Assembly (NCBI GenBank): GCA_020744225.1
Contig: JAGMWG010000028.1
Span: 248,001 to 312,000, forward strand
Direction: 5' to 3'
DNA length: 64,000 nt
Source: Paraphoma chrysanthemicola
Lineage: Eukaryota; Ascomycota; Dothideomycetes; Pleosporales; Phaeosphaeriaceae
Within the stretch, counting starts at the first letter, position 1. Each line of letters starts with the position of its first letter. The notes beneath the pieces are model-generated. The model did not search any database. It worked only from the letters and a program-made list of their open reading frames with translations, and had not been told where the DNA came from. The translations under genes were made by a program, and so were the position numbers. Below, piece after piece: positions 44,140-54,065 of this stretch.

Positions 44140-44768
44140 GCCTAGTAACTCGCTTGGCTCAGGAAGACATTCCAGCTGTTACAGACAGTATTATTACGCG
44201 CTTAAAAACAGCTATGAAAAATATGCAAAGAAGTAAGCATGTTTTCGTAGTAGTGCTGCTTTTATAATTAAGATATAGAGGTAACAAGAAGGGTGCTTCG
44301 GAAGCCAATGCTGCAAGTTCTTCCACACCAAGCGTAGAACGTCAACCATCCCGCTCGAACGAAGGCGCATTTGACCCGATCAGAGACGTGTGACGAGCAC
44401 GGGTATCCATGTACAATGCTGGCGACACAAAGGCAGCTAGTGGCGAAGATAACACAGACCCGTGGGTCTTCGCGCTTACTGATGGTGTGGGTGATACGTA
44501 ACATTGGAAGTAGTCGTCAAGCTAGACAGCCTGAATGTGTATTCGAGCTGAGGAGTAGTGCTTGTGCTCTTCTACTACGAAATAGATAAAGCGATCCTGC
44601 GTGCCGTTCAACCAGTCTTTCCAAAGGCTTTTTGGTTTAACGGTTACGTCACCGAGAGCGACGTAGAGTGAGCAAGGCAGGAAGAATCGAGAACGACGGA
44701 GATCCAGCATGGCGCGGGTCATGCAGAGCGATAGAAAACTGCGCGATGAGACCAAAGTAGCGAACACC

Positions 44769-44812
44769 GCCAAGCCATCTCCGTAACCAGCTGGTTACGG
44801 AAATGGCTTGGC
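44769..44812. repeat. 44 bp palindrome without loop
   Basis: Two 22 bp arms meet at 44790/44791 (GCCAAGCCATCTCCGTAACC then AG/CT and the reverse). They match except for one transition (GAAATGG where GAGATGG is expected). It could be a head-to-head transposon end or a strong transcribed hairpin. Confidence 0.9.
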
Positions 44813-45065
44813 AAGATCAACATGCGCCACTGATGGCTACCCAGGTACCCACAAGCTCTGAGACAGGGATTCGCGTGCATAATGACATATCATAGCATTC
44901 GTGCCCCTGATCTAGGAGTATAGATTGCTGACCTGCAATCCGATGTTGTACCACGCGCTGCACTCGCGCGGGCCACAGGATCTGCCGCGTCGAGGGTATC
45001 TCCAATGTACAGGAGCGAGCTGATGATTGCATGGCTGAGCGTCGTTCATCTGCAAGGCCAAAACA

Positions 45066-45152
45066 TCCTCCATCTTTGCCTTACCGCCCCTCAGTCCTCC
45101 ATCTTTGCCTTACCGCCCCTCAGTCCTCCATCTTTGCCTTACCACCCTTCGG
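45066..45152 (+). repeat. 29 bp direct repeat, three copies
   Basis: The word TCCTCCATCTTTGCCTTACC recurs at 45066, 45095 and 45124 with CGCCCCTCAG between. A fourth degraded piece follows. The repeat lies 66 bp upstream of the ATG at 45219, likely in its leader or promoter, and is pyrimidine-rich. Confidence 0.85.
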
Positions 45153-45218
45153 TCTTCGCCTTACCGTCTATTGGTCTTCACCGGAGTCCTTCTGCAGCAA
45201 GATTTGCCTTCTGACGCC

Positions 45219-45788
45219 ATGGCATCACCTGCAACTGATGCTGCGCTGTCTTCATCTACTGGTGGCAATGGGCGTGTCCAACCAAATGCTTCCAGCACAG
45301 ATCACGTACTCGAGTACGGAGAATTTACGATTATCCTGCCAAAGGAATTGGCTCCCTATCATACGTTCCTCATAGCCAGGCAAAAGTACGCCATTGACCA
45401 AGGCGCGGTGTACGATGTCACCCAAAGTACCCTCGTGTGCTCGCTGGCATGGACTCTTGAAGACGATCGAAGGACATGCGCACATGTTAATCTCTCCCCT
45501 GTCCAAAGAGACAAGGTACCCTACGAGAGTAATGATCACGTGGCTCTCTTCTTGAAAGACGGTCTTGTTGTGGCAGGCGTATTCCTTTGCTCGATTTCGC
45601 GGCTGCGGATTGCACGCATCGCTCACCACCTTGAAGATCCCGGCTGGTATGGTTTTTTTGCCTGGTACGAATCTCAATTTCATCCTTCAGGGATAATGCT
45701 AACTGGTGGGAAAGTCTCAGGCGCAACGAACTCAAAATCAGGCATAGCAAACTCAAAGTCAGCCTCAGCAAAACCGAACACGACCTAA
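45219..45788 (+). CDS. Hypothetical protein
   Basis: 189 codons from ATG 45219 in the context GCCATGG. The frame is open further upstream, but this is the first good ATG. A short Ser/Thr-rich start is followed by a probable single folded domain (EYGEFTIILPKELAPYHTFL...VALFLKDGLVVAGVFL). The end is repetitive (NSKSGIANSKSASAK). No family recognised. Confidence 0.55.
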   Translation: MASPATDAALSSSTGGNGRVQPNASSTDHVLEYGEFTIILPKELAPYHTFLIARQKYAIDQGAVYDVTQSTLVCSLAWTLEDDRRTCAHVNLSPVQRDKVPYESNDHVALFLKDGLVVAGVFLCSISRLRIARIAHHLEDPGWYGFFAWYESQFHPSGIMLTGGKVSGATNSKSGIANSKSASAKPNTT

Positions 45789-45874
45789 AAGCTGTGCGTT
45801 GTCTCTGCATTTGCAATATTGTATAGCACTAATATGCATAGATCGAACTCAATTTTGCGGATGACCTCCAAGCG

Positions 45875-46500
45875 ATGACTGCAATGACAACGTCAACCAC
45901 ATTACAAATAGCTTCCGCACTACCCTCGCCAACAAACTTAGTTGGCGATAGGAAAAGAAAAAGACGGGATTCAGAAGCAACATTTCAGCAAGCAGCACAA
46001 CGGAGGAAAGACGAGGAAGCTGTATTGACACACCCAAACGCAGGGCTGGGAGAGGAGAGTCATTCGGGCGCGGGCGACACATCATGGCAAGCCAATGAGT
46101 CGGTCTCATACATGACAGAATTTTTAGTTCCGGTGGGATATGCAGAGTTCCTCACACAGATTGGTAAGGCTGACACGCTTAGAACACCTTGTCACCAACA
46201 ACCGGCAGCACAACGCACTTAGACGGACGCCCGGTAACAACGAGCGCACAACCGGCTACTATCTCGATACAACATTACCAGACACCACCACAAGAAGAAT
46301 TACAAGAGGACAACACCGAAAGCAAGGCTGTCGGATTCACGCTAGACGAAATCTGTAGCTCCTCGAACTTCAGCATCTTTATGCCACCGTCGACCGCTGA
46401 ATTCGACGAGCTCATTGACAGATGGTCTCTCCAAGCTCTTCAATCGAAAACCCTGGACAACTTCCAACATGGGGAATTGTGTACAGGTTGGCCATCCTAA
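45875..46500 (+). CDS. Hypothetical protein, intact relative of the 38.8 kb pseudogene
   Basis: Exons 45875-46132 and 46183-46500, 191 residues. The 50 nt intron is GTGGGA...GCTTAG, in phase. The N-terminal half has a basic cluster (RKRKRRDSE) that could be a nuclear signal. The C-terminal half carries GFTLDEICSSSNFS, shared with the 38.8 kb pseudogene. No known domain. The visible GTAAGG at 46164 would give a 19 nt intron, too short to be real. Confidence 0.55.
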
Positions 46501-46913
46501 GCATCAGGGTTTGGGCAGCAGCTACACGAAGGGCAAGAGCTCTCCCTTCAAAGTTTACAACTTCAATATACTTATGTAATTAATTCACGTGCAAGAATAT
46601 TTCAACTGCTGATCGGAATACACTCTTGTTTGGTGACGAGTCACGTGGCGCATAATTGATCTCCGTCGAGGATTTCGAGCTGGAGCTGCATGAGCGCTTT
46701 CAGCCTAGTTTTGCGGGACGTCTCGCACCTGCCTTCCTGGACCGATCTCCGTCCAAACGAAATAGGTTATCTCAACGCCAGGTCATTTCTTTTAAAGCAC
46801 GCTGATAGCCCTTAAATTCCATAGTTATGGCTTCGAGAGGCAGCCTCCAGCACATGACGCAAATGCAAAGTAACGCTCCGCACTCTAACACCTATGGACG
46901 ATTCGCCCCTCCC
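46501..46913. other. Intergenic region
   Basis: Nothing recognised apart from the C/T-rich tract that follows. Confidence 0.35.
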
Positions 46914-46940
46914 CCTCCACCTCCCTCCCCTTCCTCCCCA
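46914..46940 (+). promoter_or_regulatory. C/T-rich promoter tract
   Basis: Runs of CCCCTCCCCCTCCACCTCCC directly before the ATG at 46943. Pyrimidine tracts at this place are common near transcription starts in filamentous fungi. Confidence 0.4.
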
Positions 46941-46942
46941 AC

Positions 46943-48224
46943 ATGACACAGCAAGATAATCGCAACAGGCCTACGAAAGAGGAAATCGAGGCCTTCAGAA
47001 TCAAAGCAAGATGTTGTGCCGAATTACACAAGGTATTTTGGGAATTGTGCACGCCTAAAGAGTTTGAGCAAACAGGTCAGGAGATCTTTGGAGGAACTCA
47101 TCATGCGGAAAGAATCCTCTCAGAATTCAAAATGTATCATGAAGTTTACGAGGTTGTGTGGCCTGACGAAGCCCAATGTCCTGCTTGGGGTCGTGCTATC
47201 GCCAAAGAGGAGTTCGGTCATGATATCGAAGCTCGCTTGGAAGCTTTTATAGCAATTCCAAACCGTCTACTCCATGTTACGATGCCGACCCGCTTAGGAA
47301 TGGCTATTCGTATGCCAGGCGGAGGAGGAGTAAGCTACACCATCCACCGTCCTGCAGTAATGCTTGACTAACAGTATGAAATAGACTACAGGGCATTCGA
47401 ACACTCCAAAATGGGAATGTCAAGCCGATCATGAGTTCATCTTGGAAGCGGGCGACATGTTCGGCGTGAGTACTTCGCTACTCTCCATACTGGAGGCGGG
47501 TGAAGAGAAAAGGGACCAAAGTGCCAGAAGTTTCGCCACCTTCATCTTATCGAAGCTTGAGTCTGTTCTGAAGAGGGCCAATCCTTTTCTGGCCATCGCC
47601 TGGGAAAATCTCTACCTCTTCGGTATCAGCTACGGGGCCTCTGCAGCCATGCTAGTCTATAAGGACATATGTACTCGTCAAGACGAATGGCCTCCCGGTT
47701 TCTGTATCACGCATGCCATGTTCCGCTGCCCTCTTCTGGATTACTATTATCGGGAGGACATATTTTACATGGGCATTGTTATCTCCAAAGAGCGAGCAGT
47801 TCGGGATGCCAAAGCCATTTTCGCTATCAAACAGAAGCTTCCTTTTCTCGTCTATCGAGCGGGAACTCATCCGCCTACAGCCATGTGGCCAGCACACGTC
47901 ATTCCAAGAGCAAATATGTGGAGTCGTTTATGGGGTCCAAAGTCTATGTTGACTTTGATCGAGGAGTCTCCGGATTTTCCTATGCCGACGAAATTCGGTC
48001 TGTGGCATGGTACAGAAGATAGTAACGTGCCTTTCGAGCAAACGTTGGCAGCTGGAGATCTCTTTTGTCGCAAGGGAAGCCCAGACGTAACTGTATATCT
48101 CGAGGAAGGCAAACCGCATGCCTGGGACTACGAAGAGTCTCTTACGGCCGAGAAGCGAGAATTTTTGAATAAAAGGGGAGCCACAGCTAGCAGCGGCCTC
48201 AAGATTGTTCGCCTCAGGTTTTAG
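46943..48224 (+). CDS. Alpha/beta hydrolase (esterase/lipase type)
   Basis: Exons 46943-47329 and 47385-48224, 408 residues. The 55 nt intron is GTAAGC...TTGACTAACAG...ATAG. The fold is shown by the nucleophile elbow LFGISYGASA (GxSxG), the acid residue in WHGTEDSNVPFE and the catalytic His in GKPHAWDYE, in the usual order and spacing. This is the hormone-sensitive-lipase-like alpha/beta hydrolase-3 group. The oxyanion HGGG motif is not obvious: exon 1 ends MPGGGG, which may replace it. Substrate unknown. Cytosolic, no signal peptide. Confidence 0.75.
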
Positions 48225-48601
48225 ATTGTTATCTTTCATGGCCATATTTCCCAATTCAGGAACCCAGAAGTGTTGCGTGAGTCAAGTGAAGACTAAGTCC
48301 TACTTGCTGATGTTACGACGTTGGCGCTGAGTCTGCATCGCCCAACAGACCTGGTATCAATGAAAGTTGCTCCGAGACGTTTGATCAATTTGGCGAGGGG
48401 GCTAGTGGCGAGATCAATGAGACCACTTTTAGCTAATCATAATTCACCCTGGCGTAGGGGTCTATTGATTGAAATTGTATGACGTCTTGGTCAGGGCACG
48501 AGTCGAACGCGGTCCGCGTTCCGACTTGGAAGCACATTTAGCTACTCGAATTTCCAGCCTTACCCTTCTTTCTACTCCTCTCTCCTGCACTGAATCCCAT
48601 C
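48225..48601. other. Intergenic region
   Basis: Nothing recognised. Confidence 0.35.
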
Positions 48602-49237
48602 ATGGATGAATCTGGTCGTGATGTCAAAAAGAGGTAATCATTTTGTGTGGTCCATCCTTCGAACGCTCACGCAACATCCAGGAAATTGGGCATGGCCTAT
48701 AACGTGGAGTGCAAATCAGAATATCATACTTCACTCGGACTTCACACGCAAGCGAGCTACAGAAGTCTGGGTCGAGCTTTGAAGATAGATCAGAAAAGTC
48801 AGACAGTCAACGTTGTTTTGGACATCAGAGAGACTCAAGACCGGACCATTGTGCTGGAAGGACACTTCAATGGCATCTTGGCTTACATTCCGGTCACCAG
48901 CGCCATGCCGATCGGCCTCGACGTACAGGATGGTTCTTCTGTAGTGAAAGTCCTGGAGTGTCTAAGCATATGGGTCCACTATAACCCAAGCTGTGAGGGT
49001 CTCAGCAAGATCTTGCACCAACTCTTGGATTGGATAACGATTTTCTCGAATGCAGTCGACGATGGTCCAACAAAATGGCGTCTGGAAGCTCTGACTTGTA
49101 TTGGACGAGGCATCCGTCTACGGTCAGGTGAGACAGTACTTCTCAGATATTCACAAGGAGGAACGTGGCTTGTCACTTCTTATAATGATGGCAAGTCATT
49201 CATCGTGACTGACAATGATATTGCTCGTCCGCCATAA
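48602..49237 (+). CDS. Hypothetical protein, two exons
   Basis: Exons 48602-48633 and 48682-49237, 195 residues. The 48 nt intron (GTAATC...CATCCAG) joins MDESGRDVKK to RKLGMAYNVECK. The body is probably mostly beta sheet with several hydrophobic strands (TVNVVLDIRE, IVLEGHFNGILAYIPV, TVLLRYSQGGTWLVTSY). No family recognised and no signal peptide. Confidence 0.6.
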
Positions 49238-50295
49238 GTAATTGACAACTTGAGAATTTTGCGGGTTAGGCGCTGATCAAATACACAGATTCTTCGAATG
49301 AGCCAACCCTTCAACAGGCTCAAGCAATGTGCAGAGTCCGGCTTGACACTGAAATATGCTTTGTCATGTACTTCGTTGTACCGGACACCTTGGACTGGGG
49401 GAAAGTGAGCACATTGGATGAGATCAATAGCTGTCGGGTTCTAGATATCAGTACAGTGGTTGTTTCCACACCCTTGCTCTCCACCAAGCGATGATACGGC
49501 CACAATTCGATTTTAAAACTTATCGAGCTCATAACTAGCACAGAGTCAGTACGAATTACGCGAAGACGTGAGAGCTGATCTGAATATTGCCTGTGACGCA
49601 ATCAAAAACACAAAAGGCAGGCCCAGCAGTATGCATGCGAGACTACACAATATGCAATGCGCGCATTGCCATGCACGCTGGGCAATGCACGCTAATGCAC
49701 GCGGCAATGCATGCTAAAGCAAGCAGTAGTGTTTCGTCAAAAGAATATGCCAAAGGTATGTCAAAGTAGTTCACAATGCATGCTCTGGCGGTTCAGAATT
49801 CCTTAGCCGCGCAGCAAATGCAGAAACCACGGAGCTCTACAGTGATCCAGAACCCAAAATGTCTGAAGTATGGTGGTAACTGCTGCCAAGCTCGCGCTGT
49901 GTGATTTGCCTTTGCCTCGAACAATATCTCATTTCATGCAGCCATTGTCGCAGCGGCATCCGCGCCATCTCGCCTATCCTTCCCGATGACCGCCCTCAAA
50001 TCCTGTCCGTTAGTCGAGAGCGCATCACAAATCAGGTTTGGTGTTATGCTCCACCATCCACGAGAACTCTCACTAAGATAGAAGCGGCGTCATGGCCGGT
50101 CGAGCTAGGATACGGGTTGCATGCAGAGTGATGGTTGGTATCTGATTACAATGCACGGAGCGTATCACGCTCGCTTAACTTTGCCGAGCTGATTGAGACG
50201 ACGTTCTGATGGACACGCAGCAATGTCACGGTCCCATGTTCATGCCAATGTACGTTGCGTCTGGAATCCTTGTTGTTGCGAGTCAACCCTTCACC
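49238..50295. other. Intergenic region with ATGCACGC-rich patch
   Basis: 49650-49725 has several copies of GCAATGC and ATGCACGC, partly self-complementary. No gene supported. An in-frame ATG at 50209 lies upstream of the next candidate. Confidence 0.35.
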
Positions 50296-50517
50296 ATGAA
50301 GATTCTGTTGAGATTCTCGCTTGCCATTACCCTTTGTAGTGTTGCTTGCGAGTTATCTACTGCTTCCGATGCCCTGACAATTGCTACATACGGCCTTGGT
50401 AATGCTGACTGGTCAAGGGTATCATTTCTTGTTATCTCAAGCACAAATCGTACACTCCTACTGCAACCATACCAAGAAGCCTTGATTGGTAATTCAACAA
50501 TCTCCGCACGAAGGTGA
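50296..50517 (+). CDS. Candidate small secreted peptide
   Basis: 73 codons from ATG 50296 (context ACCATGA). The first 25 residues (MKILLRFSLAITLCSVACEL) look like a signal peptide. The rest is short with one Asn glycosylation site (NST). No Cys pattern. The frame is also open from ATG 50209, which would bury the signal. Small secreted proteins of this size are common in plant-associated fungi, but without homology this is a guess. Confidence 0.3.
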   Translation: MKILLRFSLAITLCSVACELSTASDALTIATYGLGNADWSRVSFLVISSTNRTLLLQPYQEALIGNSTISARR

Positions 50518-50625
50518 TCTTCCCAGGTTTACGTCTTACGTTCCCCCCTCGGAGACAAGGGCGCTTTTTCCCAGGATTCTTGTACGCCACATTACCTTGG
50601 CAGCACTTTTAGCCTGACTTTCACA

Positions 50626-51981
50626 ATGACAGACATAGATTTCTCTAGCATGCCATATTTCTTTCCAACTGTGGCAGCGAGTCTGCTTAAGAATCGAATC
50701 GCTCGTCGTGTCGTTTCCATCGGAGGTATTCTCGTCGTAGGGCTACAATTGTCCCAGGGTCAGTGGGGGTTGTTCGAACACGTTGTCCCTTCAATTGAGA
50801 TTTCACATACGCAAGAAACATACCCCGCTGTTCTGGACTGGGCTACATACAAGTTCGGTAACGCTAGAAAGCTACGAGCCGTACCGAACGATCATTCACG
50901 ACAGGAAAGACTGGGAGCAAACGAGTCGCACGATCAGTCGTACAAGAGAGGATACAAGCTATTTTATGAGCCATTTGGTGGTCGGTTTTGGTTCCGTCGG
51001 CGCGGTCACTTGTTCTATCTCGAACGCACAGAAACCGCCGGTACTTTATTCGGCCAAGGGAAAGAAGAAAAAATCACTCTTGGTGTGATCCATTGGTCTT
51101 CGGAGCCAGTGAAGACCCTGATCCAGGAGATCATAGACGCTGATTGGGAGGAAGGAGCCCGTAACACACCAGTCCACTATCCCCGCGATCCCACTCGGCT
51201 CCCAGGTACCTGGAAGGAATTTTCAAGCAGACGATCTCGAAATCTGGATAGTGTTGTACTCGATGCAGAGAAGAAGAAAAGCTTACTTGAAGACTTAAAT
51301 GCCTTTCACGAACCAGGGGCAAGCAAATATTATGCTAAGAGACACATTCCTTACCGCCGAGGCGTCCTCTTCCATGGGCCACCAGGAACTGGGAAAACAA
51401 GCTTAGCCATGGCTATAGCTGCTGAGTATCGACTACCAATCTATGTCATCCCTCTTTCGGATGGCGGCATTACAGACTATTCTTTTCCGATGTTTCTGCG
51501 AACCCTACCTGAACGGTGCTTGCTTTTATTGGAAGATATAGATTCCGCGGGCATTGTATCAGCTGAGGAGGCAAAGCCAATGAGATCGGCCGATCCTGGA
51601 CAGTCAGGGGGAGTCTTGACACGGACTGGTTTCATCAACGGCCTCGACGGAGTCACCACTCCAGAGGGCTTTGTCAGCATAATGACGACGAATCATCTGG
51701 AGAAACTTGATCCCGCCATGATCCGAGCCGGTCGAGTTGACTTTACCCTGGAAATTTCTCTGGCCACGAAGGATGATGCTCGACAAATGTTCATAAATAT
51801 GTATGGCAGTTCTCCGGAACTTGACAAAATGGCCGAGTTGTTCAAAAATGCGATTCCGGAGAACAGCTTTTCTGCTGCAGATCTTCAAAATTTCATGATG
51901 GTCAACAAAGATCCGGCCCAAGCGGCGCGTGAGGTGGGTGTTTGGGTAGAAGCACGACGAACATCGAAGGAGGTCAGCTAG
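50626..51981 (+). CDS. BCS1-like AAA ATPase
   Basis: A single exon, 451 residues, ATG 50626. An N-terminal hydrophobic helix (IARRVVSIGGILVVGLQL) is followed by a BCS1-N type region ending RSRNLDSVVLDAEKKK, and then the AAA module: Walker A GPPGTGKTS, Walker B LLLLEDIDS, sensor region TTNHLEKLDPAMIRAGR with the arginine finger. All ATPase residues are intact. BCS1 sits in the mitochondrial inner membrane and moves the folded Rieske protein. Fungi also have many BCS1-like paralogues of unknown role, and the accessory setting makes a paralogue more likely. Confidence 0.85.
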   Translation: MTDIDFSSMPYFFPTVAASLLKNRIARRVVSIGGILVVGLQLSQGQWGLFEHVVPSIEISHTQETYPAVLDWATYKFGNARKLRAVPNDHSRQERLGANESHDQSYKRGYKLFYEPFGGRFWFRRRGHLFYLERTETAGTLFGQGKEEKITLGVIHWSSEPVKTLIQEIIDADWEEGARNTPVHYPRDPTRLPGTWKEFSSRRSRNLDSVVLDAEKKKSLLEDLNAFHEPGASKYYAKRHIPYRRGVLFHGPPGTGKTSLAMAIAAEYRLPIYVIPLSDGGITDYSFPMFLRTLPERCLLLLEDIDSAGIVSAEEAKPMRSADPGQSGGVLTRTGFINGLDGVTTPEGFVSIMTTNHLEKLDPAMIRAGRVDFTLEISLATKDDARQMFINMYGSSPELDKMAELFKNAIPENSFSAADLQNFMMVNKDPAQAAREVGVWVEARRTSKEVS

Positions 51982-52624
51982 TTATAGTTCACTCGGAAGG
52001 CTTTGGAGTTGGGGATAATAATTTAGCTTTCGCATCGAAGTACAATGTTTGCGTTGCGCACTTCCAACTTCGCGATTCACTTCAAGCGGTGAGGTGTGGA
52101 CATAGATTCTAAATCTTGCACGCAAGGCAGGCCGGACTTACACGATGTAATGTGCGTGTGACGAACTTGCGTCATTCCTATGTATCTACTAGCTGCATCG
52201 AGTCTAAATGCGCTGGGACCGGCAGGCTCACCGGTCATGAAGCTAAGAGTCATCGTAATAATCACATTTAGTAGCTCGCTTGTGCCTTGAATTTGAGCAA
52301 CGGATATTCACTTGTAAGAGTTCAGAGACTTGACTTGCGTCCTAATGAATTGTCTGTGTGGCGTCGAACAAGGAGGAGGAATAGGAAGTTTGGTATGGTG
52401 TTGCGTAAGTAAGGTTTCCTTACTCTATTGGATTCTCGGCTATGCACATCTCGGACTACATTGCTCATGGATGGATCTTAGTGCCAATGCGGTGACGGGC
52501 CACAAAATAGCAACCAAGACTCCTGCCGTGGCTGTGGACATCCTTCCCCTATCAGAAGAGATCATGCTCCCCTTACGATAACATTCGACTCTTCAGATCT
52601 GAGTCAGATTTTGGTAGGTGATTC
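51982..52624. other. Intergenic region
   Basis: Short frames only. Confidence 0.35.
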
Positions 52625-53328
52625 ATGTTCCTACTTGATTATTCTTACCTGCTGAAGGAGCTCGTCAAATCAATCCGCCGAGTGTGTGAGGAAGAAAATT
52701 ACCATCCCACAATCACCATAGTATGTTCCTTATGTACACAAAGTAATTTGCATTGATCTTTGCAGGGAGAATCTTTCCTCACTGTATCTGCTGCGAGCAC
52801 AAAGATTGTGCAGATCTGTGGGGATTATACCAAAACAGCCTCTGCGATTGTACAGAGTCGTGGCTAGAGAGTCGCTGTCAACATAACGAGTACGCCCCAT
52901 CGTAGATGTTTGATCGTTCAGTACGTATGTACGCTGTCATAGTTATTTGGTAATGCACTTTGCGATGTGCTGCACATTGAACACTGGATGGTAACTTAGT
53001 CATCGAGTGGGGTTGCACGGGCACGTTTCTTCATCACGAAGCAGCAAGTGCCTGGCTCAGAGCACTACAGGCTAGACCGGGCAGAAATTGTAGCTGTATG
53101 TCAGGCCCTTGGCGCCAGCGCAGTTCTGTCTCTTGCGGGTATTGTTTGTGATCTACATTGACATTGACCATTCGCCCGAGCCGAAACTTTCTTTCGTATA
53201 CCTTGACTGATCTTTACAGCAGAAAGCTATCAGGGACTTAAGTCTGCTGAAGTAATGGTCCGAGGTGCACAGCAGATTCATGGAGACAATCTATTAGAAA
53301 TAGAGAGAAGTCCCAGCCGCACTTTGTA
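52625..53328 (+). CDS. Patchy coding signal, exons uncertain
   Basis: Possible exon 52625-52719 (MFLLDYSYLLKELVKSIRR...), a good 45 nt intron (GTATGT...TTTGCAG), then an exon open in two frames, one of them Cys-rich (HCICCEHKDC, CDCTESWLESRC). Further exons, 52996-53137 (ARARFFITKQQVPGSEHYR) and 53220-53328, join by GTATTG...TTACAG in phase. The pieces do not make one clean model. I do not recognise the product. Confidence 0.3.
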
Positions 53329-53511
53329 GAAGCTACGAGACTCATTCGAGGATTATCTCACTTTCGTACCTGCGAATCGGTCGGACAATAGTAGAGTGAT
53401 GAGAGCGAGTGCGCTTCCTGTGGGTTGATACCTGGCGATCAATATTAAGATGAAAGTAAAGGACTAACTTACCCATGTCAACAGGTCTTGATAGGGCTGA
53501 GCTGTCAGACC

Positions 53512-54000
53512 ATGACAACGATGACTTTGATGATGACTGGATCGATCATACTCATGGAGTACTCACCAGTCGTGGCAAGCGAGACCATGGTTCTCAGTGC
53601 CGCACTAGACCTCATCGGCAAAGCCTCACACAGCTCACTCGCGTCTTGCGCTGATGAGCTTGATCAAGCTAATCTTGCCATCGCTCATGCGCTTCTTCTG
53701 CTCAAAAGAAGCAATATAAAGGCTGGGAACCATGAGTTGGATAGCTTTGCTGGTGAGATGACAGACGCTATCACGTCTCAAGACACTAGTGCGCAAACTC
53801 AGCCTACTAGCATAGAGACCAAAAATGCACCAGAGAAGTACAAGGCATTGATCTGTAGGCCTGAGAATGTTATCGCACAGTTTGTTCAGAAGTTGGTTAC
53901 TTCAAGACTGATGGGGTCGGACCGTAGAGATGAACAGAATGACCTGCGCAGGGCTATCATCGCGAACAGCCCTACCCTATATAAGTGCTTACCGCAGTAA
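53512..54000 (+). CDS. Hypothetical protein
   Basis: The frame is open from about 53488 with ATGs at 53512 and 53554, giving 162 or 148 residues. Mostly helical (LIGKASHSSLASCADELDQ, ENVIAQFVQKLVTSRLMG). The middle is Thr/Ser/Gln-rich. An acceptor (CAACAG at 53484) just upstream suggests an earlier exon. No family recognised. Convergent with the JmjC-SET gene, 65 bp apart. Confidence 0.45.
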   Translation: MTTMTLMMTGSIILMEYSPVVASETMVLSAALDLIGKASHSSLASCADELDQANLAIAHALLLLKRSNIKAGNHELDSFAGEMTDAITSQDTSAQTQPTSIETKNAPEKYKALICRPENVIAQFVQKLVTSRLMGSDRRDEQNDLRRAIIANSPTLYKCLPQ

Positions 54001-54065
54001 ACTACTGCAACTTTTACGATATGGCCCCAATCAAAGAGGCCAAACCCCTGAGCACTGACTGATCG

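Larger units (their letters stand above)
44140..45218. other. Intergenic region with palindrome and leader repeats
   Basis: Apart from the 44 bp palindrome (44769-44812) and the 29 bp repeat (45066-45152), only unsupported short frames. Confidence 0.4.

Noticed and set aside
46164..46182. A 19 nt intron GTAAGG...CTTAG.
   Set aside because: Far below the minimum size for splicing. A 50 nt intron with the same acceptor fits the frame.
48460..48530. A tRNA gene near a GAGTCGAAC-like word.
   Set aside because: No consistent cloverleaf with acceptor and anticodon arms could be drawn.
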